From the NCBI GenBank assembly GCA_943357275.1, contig CALRGL010000029.1, forward strand, positions 1 to 11,753: a DNA stretch of 11,753 nt, in the 5' to 3' direction. Numbering within the stretch: position 1 is the stretch's first letter; every line of letters starts with the position of its first letter. Below the pieces are notes generated by a model. The model was not told the DNA's origin. It did not search any database and saw only the letters and a program-made list of their open reading frames with translations. Source of the DNA: Candidatus Uhrbacteria bacterium RIFOXYB12_FULL_58_10. GTDB lineage: Bacteria > Patescibacteriota > Patescibacteriia > UBA9934 > GWF2-40-263. Shown here in pieces: positions 1 through 5,010 of this stretch. The translations under genes were made by a program, and so were the position numbers.

Positions 1-2
1 CG

Positions 3-34
3 TTTCCTTTCCCTTTCCTTTCTTTCCCCTCCTC
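3..34. repeat. Homopyrimidine tract with perfect mirror repeat
   Basis: All 32 bases on the plus strand are C or T. Positions 3-21 (TTTCCTTTCCCTTTCCTTT) read the same forwards and backwards on one strand, which is a mirror repeat centred on C12. Homopurine-homopyrimidine mirror repeats are the class of sequence able to form intramolecular triplex (H-DNA). Whether this one does so, or has any role upstream of the RNA genes, is unknown. It lies at the window edge, so its full extent cannot be judged. Confidence 0.7.
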
Positions 35-37
35 GAA

Positions 38-164
38 ATAAATCGCTTAAAATTGCGCGAAATGCGCCGGGCTGGAGGGCGGAAAGCTCGCGAGCCGACC
101 CTGTTGGTCGGTGAGTGAGTTTCCAACCGAAGCCCAAGCAGTTCACCAATTTTAAGTGATTTAT
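38..164 (+). ncRNA. Putative structured RNA of unknown family, abutting tRNA-Phe
   Basis: The ends of this segment pair in an 18-bp helix (38-55 with 147-164) containing one G-U pair (G45-U157). That pair is valid only in plus-strand RNA, because the minus strand would have a C-A mismatch. Inside are a possible GCGC hairpin (55-67, sharing its first base with the closing helix), a helix 69-73/131-135 (GGGCU with AGCCC), a helix 81-89/117-124 with G86 bulged, and a terminal hairpin CCGACC-CUGUU-GGUCGG (95-111). The core is GC-rich and the closing helix AT-rich. I compared it by eye with RNase P RNA, tmRNA, 6S RNA, SRP RNA and common riboswitches and found no match. It contains no convincing reading frame. 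It ends one base before the tRNA, so one RNase P cut could free the tRNA and this RNA's 3' end together. Alternatives are a leader of the tRNA precursor or an RNA whose 5' part lies outside the window. Confidence 0.4.
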
Positions 165-165
165 C

Positions 166-240
166 GCCGAGGTAGCTCAGTGGTAGAGCAGAGGACTGAA
201 AATCCTCGTGTCGCCAGTTCGATCCTGGCTCTCGGCACCA
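166..240 (+). tRNA. tRNA-Phe (anticodon GAA), CCA encoded
   Basis: The 75-nt cloverleaf is complete. The acceptor stem GCCGAGG pairs with UCUCGGC (one G-U), and the D-stem is GCUC/GAGC. The anticodon stem GAGGA/UCCUC holds loop CUGAAAA with anticodon GAA at 198-200. The variable loop has 5 nt, and the T-arm is GCCAG-UUCGAUC-CUGGC. The discriminator base is A and the terminal CCA is encoded in the DNA. No clear promoter lies directly upstream, so it may be co-transcribed with the structured RNA that ends at 164. An intrinsic terminator follows immediately. Confidence 0.97.
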
Positions 241-241
241 G

Positions 242-274
242 AAAAAACGATCACTTTTCAGTGGTCGTTTTTTT
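242..274 (+). terminator. Intrinsic terminator after tRNA-Phe, possibly bidirectional
   Basis: The stem AAACGATCAC/GTGGTCGTTT has a six-base loop (255-260) and runs into a seven-T tract on the plus strand. It contains one G-U pair (U251-G264) that works only in plus-strand RNA. On the minus strand the same element has a C-A mismatch but still ends in a T-run, so it may also stop transcripts of the pilus operon, whose last gene ends at 308. Confidence 0.85.
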
Positions 275-280
275 ATATCA

Positions 281-298
281 CGAGAACTAGGATCGAAC
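281..298 (-). repeat. Inverted partial copy of the tRNA-Phe 3' part
   Basis: The minus strand reads GTTCGATCCTAGTTCTCG, matching tRNA bases 217-234 (GTTCGATCCTGGCTCTCG) at 16 of 18 positions, with both differences transitions. Because it is inverted and sits just beyond the terminator hairpin, the tRNA 3' end, the terminator and this segment form one large interrupted inverted repeat. No cloverleaf can be completed on the minus strand, so it is not a tRNA gene. It could be a tRNA remnant, an attachment-site scar or a folding element. Confidence 0.6.
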
Positions 299-307
299 CT
301 GATTTTT

Positions 308-691
308 TTACTGTTCCCTTACAAGAGTTACATTGACTCCATTGACCGAAAATTCTAGATAAATTGAGCGGGTGATCCCGAGTGCTGTCAGGCTGATGGT
401 AGCTGAGCGATTATTTCCACCTAAATTACTGGTGACAACTGTACAAATAGCATCAAGTGTATTGATTGTCCCTGGGTTATAGTCCGCATTGTCATTAAAC
501 TGAACCAAGACTTCCCTTTTACATCCGTCTAAGTAAGCTCGAACAATAGCTGAACTGACCTCTTGGTTGGAATCAACCTTGCTGTTAAGTCCGCCTGTTG
601 CAAGAACGGTCGTCATTGCAACCGCTGCCAAACCGATAATCAAGACAGTGAACAATAAGACGGCGCCTTTTTGTGAATTGGGTGTCTTCAT
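308..691 (-). CDS. PilX/GspK-like minor pilin (no Glu5)
   Basis: This 127-aa protein has a short polar N-terminus ending in QKG and a hydrophobic segment (about residues 10-31), then a small globular part with two cysteines (57 and 83). The prepilin Glu at +5 is absent, as is usual for GspK/PilX-type proteins, which in known systems sit at the pilus or pseudopilus tip. It is the fourth and last pilin-like gene, which is the K/X position in the conserved H-I-J-K order. Its ATG overlaps the preceding stop (ATGA), so translation is probably coupled. It is shorter than typical PilX and much shorter than GspK. The assignment rests on N-terminus and gene order; the C-terminal part I do not recognise. 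TAA stop, followed by the shared terminator near 242-274. Confidence 0.7.
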   Translation of the reverse strand: MKTPNSQKGAVLLFTVLIIGLAAVAMTTVLATGGLNSKVDSNQEVSSAIVRAYLDGCKREVLVQFNDNADYNPGTINTLDAICTVVTSNLGGNNRSATISLTALGITRSIYLEFSVNGVNVTLVREQ

Positions 692-1239
692 AATTCGGTG
701 GTTTGAGGCTCAAGATTGATACTCGTATCTGTTGTCAGACTGATTTTCTCCAATGCTACACCGGTTGTACTCAACATCCGCATCGTTAGATGAACGTTCA
801 GTCCTGTGAGTGTTCCAGAAACGTTTCTAACGGGTTCAATGTTCCAAACAGAAACTTCTGTGTCCGCGTCAGTCATCCATTCATTCCCTGCGACAGTTTG
901 TCGCTCAAGTCGATGAACTGTTTTTACACCTGTTGGAAACGTGACACTCGCAGACGTACGTTTCATTGTGACACTCGTATTTGCAGGATCCTTGAACACC
1001 AAATAACTATCATCTGTTCCAAATACCGAATTTGTTACGTCAATTGCACCCGCTTGAGTCAATTCGTATTGAAGTTCAGATCGAATCGTTGCTGCTTTTT
1101 CCTCCAATCGAATGCGCATTTCAATGGCTTGTGATTTTTGCACAAACCCTAAGATGATTCCCATAAACGATGGGATCAGAATGGCGAAAATGCCAATATA
1201 GATGACTGTCTCAAACAAACTGAAGCCTTTTTGATTCAT
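688..1239 (-). CDS. Type IV minor prepilin, PilW/GspJ-like
   Basis: This 183-aa protein begins with a class III (type IV) prepilin leader, MNQKG, then FSLFETVIYIGIF. Cleavage would fall after Gly5, and Glu10 is the conserved +5 residue. A hydrophobic helix of about 20 residues and an amphipathic stretch (about 29-56) precede a beta-rich C-terminal half. I chose the ATG at 1239 because it gives a standard short leader and lies 4 nt after the preceding gene's stop. An in-frame start at 1266 would add nine residues and overlap that gene. The third position in the pilin cassette fits PilW/GspJ. The family label is inferred from order and the FSLFE-type N-terminus; the prepilin call itself is secure. 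Confidence 0.82.
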   Translation of the reverse strand: MNQKGFSLFETVIYIGIFAILIPSFMGIILGFVQKSQAIEMRIRLEEKAATIRSELQYELTQAGAIDVTNSVFGTDDSYLVFKDPANTSVTMKRTSASVTFPTGVKTVHRLERQTVAGNEWMTDADTEVSVWNIEPVRNVSGTLTGLNVHLTMRMLSTTGVALEKISLTTDTSINLEPQTTEL

Positions 1240-1243
1240 ATCT

Positions 1244-2107
1244 CTAAGTTGGAACAAAAGGACCAATAGTCACGGTTGAATGATCTTCACATTCAAAGCG
1301 AATGGTCAGCGTTGCACCGGTCATGATGCCATCAAACTGAATCTTTGGGATTTCTACAGTATCACCTCCACCTATATCAGCATCATCTCCTATGAGTGTG
1401 ACTCCACTTGGCTGAACTCCGCTGGGAGTTCCAGGACCAGCACTTGTCCAAAATTTATCGTTTCCAATAAAGATCTGCTGAATTTTTGGGGTTCCGTTCC
1501 AAGTAGGTGTGATTTTAATGATCTCGACTTCCTGTTCTGATAAGTTTGTGACAAACATATCGCGAAGTTGTTTGCCACCATACCAAGTGGTCGCAGAATA
1601 ATCCCAAGCAAGACGCGAACATTCATCTGCAAAACAACTACTTGTTGGATTTTCGAAGTTTGTACGCAGTGTCTTGAGACTGATTGTCTGTGTTTGTCCA
1701 CGCAAATCCGTCCAAGTCACAATGCTTTCAAACGTATGACTACTAGTGTCGACTGTTCCACCAGAAGCAACAAGATCACACGTTGAATTTCGTCTAACAG
1801 CAGATACCTTTACAGTACGCGCTATTCCACCCCCTAAATCTTGTGGTGCAGAGGTTCCAAGTGTCCATCTATTTGAAGCAAATGTAAGCGATCCTACGGT
1901 TGTATTCACGAGGTTTGCATCCGCAATCGATTCCAAAGCTGAGAGACCCTCCTGTGCCCTCCAGAGCGCTTTCTGACGCATCACAGCTTCAGAACTTGTT
2001 CTATTTGAAGTCAGTACAAGTCCCGTTGCTCCAGAAAAAAACAATGCTGCCAGAGCAATCGCAAGTAGGGCTTCCAAAAGCGTGTATCCTTTTTCTAAGC
2101 GCATCAT
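1244..2107 (-). CDS. Type IV minor prepilin, PilV/GspI-like, with extra C-terminal domain
   Basis: This 287-aa protein starts MMRLEKG then YTLLEALLAIALAALFF: a seven-residue leader, Gly7 at -1 and Glu12 at +5. Its ATG overlaps the upstream stop (ATGA), and translation could also begin at the next codon. Residues about 8-150 resemble a PilV/GspI pilin. Residues about 151-287 form an additional part starting near SSCFADEC and ending in a beta-rich segment with repeated Gly/Thr/Ile stretches. Cysteines are at 110, 158, 163 and 273. PilV and GspI proteins are normally clearly shorter, so the extra part may be a separate tip-exposed domain, possibly adhesive; that function is a guess. It shares the heptapeptide ADANLVN with the neighbouring FimT-like pilin. 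TAG stop. Confidence 0.8.
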   Translation of the reverse strand: MMRLEKGYTLLEALLAIALAALFFSGATGLVLTSNRTSSEAVMRQKALWRAQEGLSALESIADANLVNTTVGSLTFASNRWTLGTSAPQDLGGGIARTVKVSAVRRNSTCDLVASGGTVDTSSHTFESIVTWTDLRGQTQTISLKTLRTNFENPTSSCFADECSRLAWDYSATTWYGGKQLRDMFVTNLSEQEVEIIKITPTWNGTPKIQQIFIGNDKFWTSAGPGTPSGVQPSGVTLIGDDADIGGGDTVEIPKIQFDGIMTGATLTIRFECEDHSTVTIGPFVPT

Positions 2108-2616
2108 AATTCTTTTGTGACAAACCCATGATTAGAAACCGTCACGTGTCGTGTCACCCCCATTGTTTCAAGCTCCACAGAACCATACTGACTAGTTTCG
2201 CCAGAATACTTCTCAAAGAGAACTTCGTGGCTATTGATAGTGGTTGGTGCTGACCCTGAAAAATCTACGGAAACAAATTTTACCCGCTCAGAAAACGCAA
2301 ACGTTTGATCGTAAGCTGTATCTCGCAGAGCGTAGCTTGAACCTTTATAAACAATGGCTTCACTCAAAACCCGTGTTTGTTCATCAAACGGTAAGTAGAC
2401 TCCCCATGCACCTCCCCCAACCCCATCTCGAGCTCGTCGCGAAGCAGTGGTAAGTACGTTTACCAGGTTTGCATCCGCAGGTCCGATGAAGAGCTGAGAG
2501 GAAAGTTTCGTTGTTCCGTAAAGAGCTAGCCCAAATAACATGCTTAGTAAGGCAATGCTGATGATCACTTCGATCAAGGTAAACCCGTTTTGTTTAGAAC
2601 GATCCAACCACTTCAT
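2104..2616 (-). CDS. Type IV minor prepilin, FimT/GspH-like
   Basis: This 170-aa protein has the leader MKWLDRSKQNG and then FTLIEVIISIALLSMLFGL, with cleavage after Gly11 and Glu16 at +5. The segment RARDGVGGGAWGVYL (about 61-75) followed by beta strands resembles the core of the GspH/FimT pseudopilin family. It starts inside the last 23 bases of pilC, so translation is probably coupled to pilC, and it ends in an ATGA overlap with the next pilin. First place in the cassette is the H/FimT position. No obvious ribosome binding site was seen. The internal stop codon in pilC could lower its expression by polarity. Confidence 0.83.
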   Translation of the reverse strand: MKWLDRSKQNGFTLIEVIISIALLSMLFGLALYGTTKLSSQLFIGPADANLVNVLTTASRRARDGVGGGAWGVYLPFDEQTRVLSEAIVYKGSSYALRDTAYDQTFAFSERVKFVSVDFSGSAPTTINSHEVLFEKYSGETSQYGSVELETMGVTRHVTVSNHGFVTKEL

Positions 2617-3670
2617 AAATAGGAGTCATCACAGCCAGGGCAAGTCCGCCCACCATTACACCAATAAAAATGAGGAGAAATGGTTCCATGAGCTCGGACA
2701 AATTCTTCGTCACCTCAGAAACTTCCGTTTCATAAAACGTCGCCAGGTACATCAACATATCTCCAAGTGACCCAGCCTGTTCTCCCACAAAAATAACATG
2801 CGAAGCCATGGGAGGAATAAGACGAGGATGTTTTTCAAGAACTGTAGAAAGGTCATTTCCCAGCTTGATCGCATTCTTCATGTCCTCAACAATTGTTTTG
2901 TAGTAAATGTTATCCAAGGTGTTTTGTGTAATCACCACGGCCTCATCAATGGAAATACCACTTTTTACCATGGTTCCAAGCGAACGCGTCAGTCGTGCCA
3001 TGTTCACTTTTTTGGTGATTCCGCCAATAACAGGAGTGATGAGCAAGAGTCCGTGTAAGGCTTTGTCAAAATAAGAAATCTTTCGCATGGAAGCGATGAC
3101 GGCGATCGCTCCCAAGATCATTGCCACAGTTAAAAATCCGTGATTAGTAACAAACTCTGCGACCGCAATCAAGATGCGTGTTGGAAGAGGAAGTTCCACC
3201 TTCAACGATTTAAACATCGCAACAACGTTTGGAATAACAAAAATAAAAATACCCGCCGAAATCACCCCGGCCATCACCATAATCACCGTCGGATAAATCA
3301 GGGCTCCACGAATCTTTGAGTTAAGCTCGTATTCTTTTTCCAAATGAGAAACCACGTTCATCAAGTTGCCCTGTAAATTTCCAGAGGCTTCCCCAGAAGC
3401 AACTAAGTTGATAAACAAGGGACTAAACACATGCGGAAAGGCTGATCAGCCAGTTGCAAGTGTTTCTCCGTGTTTAACGGTTGCTGAAAGATGAGCCAAA
3501 ATACGCCCCAAGGAACCTGATGCTTGTTTTTGCAGAACGTCCACAGATTCATCAATGGCCAGCCCAGCCCCAAGAAGCACAGACAAGTATTTTGCAAAGA
3601 TCAGCTTTTCCTTGCGTGTCAGCTGGACGTTCAGACGAAACCACACTTTTTGGAGCGTTTGCTTGTTCAC
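2594..3670 (-). pseudogene. pilC: pilC, inner-membrane platform protein, interrupted by an in-frame TGA
   Basis: Read through its internal stop, this frame encodes about 358 residues of a PilC/GspF platform protein, the membrane component that couples the PilB motor to pilin assembly. It has two copies of the T2SF domain: one spanning the stop, with LFINLVASGEASGNL just after it, and a second starting near the segment FDKALHGLLLITPVIGG. Three hydrophobic segments are visible, the last near the C-terminus. The start is GTG at 3670, one base after the pilB stop. Codon 75 (3448-3446) is TGA, and both halves are in the same frame with no indel. Aligning the two internal repeats (GETLATG-stop-SAFP with GNDLSTVLEKHP) puts the stop opposite Leu, so TTA to TGA is the simplest origin. 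A GTG at 3430 could start the second part but has no visible ribosome binding site. Real mutation, strain variant and sequencing error are all possible. Confidence 0.9.
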
Positions 3671-3671
3671 A

Positions 3672-4952
3672 TTATTCTTTCATCACACGAATAAATTCTT
3701 CGATCGTTGTTTCCCCTTCTAAGATTTTTTCTACACCATTTTGTAACAGCGTGGTCATTCCCTCTTCAACCGCAACGTCTTCAATTTCTTTACTGCTTGC
3801 CCGCTTTACAATGAGTTTCTGAATTGCTTCTGTGACTTCCAATACTTCATAAATACCCACACGTCCGTGATATCCCGTATTGTTACACTCCTTACATCCT
3901 TCTACTTCTACGAGTGAGAGTTTAGATTTTCCTTGAAAGAGCAAGTCGATTGTTATCTTATCGAGTCCTGCTTCTAAATCTGCGCGCGAATGTTCTTTCT
4001 TCTTTTTACAACTGTCACAAGCACGACGCATAAGTCGTTGAGACACAGCTACGTTGATTGTGGAAGCAAGCAAAAACGGTTCCACCCCCATATCAAGCAG
4101 ACGAGGAATCGTCGTGGCTGCGTTGTTGGTGTGAAGTGTGGAAAGAAGTTTGTGTCCGGTAAGTGCCGCGTTTACTGCGATTTGAGCGGTTTCTTCGTCA
4201 CGAATCTCCCCCACCATAATGACGTCAGGATCTTGGCGAACCAAGGATCGGAGTCCTTTTGCAAAAGTTAATTTGGCAGAAGAGTCCACCTGACTTTGGT
4301 TGATTCCTGAAATAAAGAATTCAACAGGATCTTCGATTGTGGAAATGTTTATCGAGCGTTTGTTCAAGATTTCTAAGATGGCGTAAATAGTTGTTGTTTT
4401 TCCCGAACCCGTTGGACCCATTGTTAAAATCATGCCCCAAGGCTTGTGAATACCACGTAAAATCTTTTCGTAATCGCCTTTTTCAAATCCAAGCTGTTCC
4501 AAAGTCAACTTGTGCGACTCACTGGAAAGCAAACGAAGCACAGCCTTTTCTCCCGTGTTTGTTGGCATGGTTGAAGCGCGTACGTCTACAGTTCCGTTTG
4601 GGGATTCAAAGCTGTCACGACCATCTTGTGGAGCACGATGTTCGTCTGTTCGCATATGCGAACGAATCTTGAGAAGCGCGATCATGCGTTTGTGAAGCTC
4701 TGGCTCGATGGTAAAGTAGTCATGCAAAATTCCATCGATACGCAATCTGATTCGTGCTTCTGTTTTATCTGGTTCAAGGTGGATGTCTGATGTACGGGCA
4801 TCGTGTGCAAACAAAAGAACCTCCCCAAATAATTTTGCTGTTGCGTTTCCCGTTGTATCTGTCAGAGCTTTCTTAATCAGTTCATCAACTTATTCACGTG
4901 TTTTTACACGGATCTCTGGTTTGACCTCTGACAACTCATTCTTCTTTTTCAT
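3672..4952 (-). pseudogene. pilB: pilB, assembly ATPase, interrupted by an in-frame TAA near the start
   Basis: The full frame from the ATG at 4952 has 426 codons and encodes a PilB/GspE-family hexameric ATPase that powers pilus extension. Counted from the restart TTG at 4814, it shows ASP-box-like ARTSDIHLEP, Walker A GPTGSGKT (133-140), TIEDPVEF, Walker B IMVGEIRD (199-206), the His motif TLHTN (226-230) and a zinc tetracysteine (C266, C269, C307, C310). It lacks the N-terminal MshEN-type domain of long PilB proteins. Codon 21 (4892-4890) is TAA, giving MKKK...VKTRE-stop-VDELIKK with clear continuation in the same frame. A GGGGAGG sequence lies 5 nt before the TTG at 4814, so a 380-aa ATPase core missing 46 N-terminal residues might still be made. 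The gene opens the pilus operon. I class it as interrupted, but it may keep partial function. Confidence 0.9.
4820..4826 (-). promoter_or_regulatory. Strong Shine-Dalgarno before a TTG restart inside pilB
   Basis: The minus strand reads GGGGAGG, then TTCTT, then TTG (4814-4812) in the pilB frame. The spacing is optimal, and the site lies about 65 bases downstream of the premature TAA. It is the only convincing in-frame restart before the catalytic core. The same bases also encode the Gly-Glu-Val stretch of the uninterrupted protein, so they may be coincidental. Confidence 0.45.
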
Positions 4953-4960
4953 ACACGTTT

Positions 4961-4969
4961 ATTATAGCA
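4961..4969 (-). promoter_or_regulatory. Extended -10 promoter of the pilus operon, leaderless
   Basis: The minus strand reads TGCTATAAT, a perfect extended -10 (TGn plus TATAAT). Only 8 nt separate the final T from the pilB ATG at 4952, so initiation at the usual distance would put the first transcribed base at or next to the start codon. A poor -35 candidate (TTTTCC, 17 bases upstream) lies just past the terminator of the preceding operon. No Shine-Dalgarno sequence could fit, which agrees with a leaderless mRNA. Confidence 0.75.
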
Positions 4970-4985
4970 ACAGAAGAACCTTTGG

Positions 4986-5010
4986 AAAAACAAAACAAGG
5001 CTAAGCCTTG
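4986..5010 (-). terminator. Intrinsic terminator of the surface-protein operon
   Basis: On the minus strand CAAGGC-TTA-GCCTTG forms a 6-bp hairpin followed by TTTTGTTTTT. The stop codon (TAG) of the 1378-aa protein straddles the last stem base and the loop, so the terminator begins inside the coding sequence. It separates this operon from the pilus promoter 17 bases further on. Confidence 0.88.

Noticed and set aside
86..95. GCTCGCGAGC palindrome as a protein-binding operator
   Set aside because: The bases fit better into the folded RNA model (helix 81-89/117-124 and hairpin 95-111), and a 10-base palindrome alone is weak evidence.
281..298. A second tRNA gene on the minus strand
   Set aside because: Only a T-arm/acceptor-like fragment is present; the T-stem does not pair properly and no D-arm or anticodon arm can be found.
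1240..1266. Upstream start at 1266 for the PilW/GspJ-like pilin
   Set aside because: It would add MVLLFQLRD before a standard short prepilin leader and overlap the preceding gene; the ATG at 1239 gives a normal leader right after the stop.
3446..3448. UGA recoded as glycine, as in Gracilibacteria and Absconditabacteria
   Set aside because: UGA ends three genes in ATGA overlaps, Trp is UGG throughout, and the pilB lesion is UAA, which recoding of UGA would not explain.
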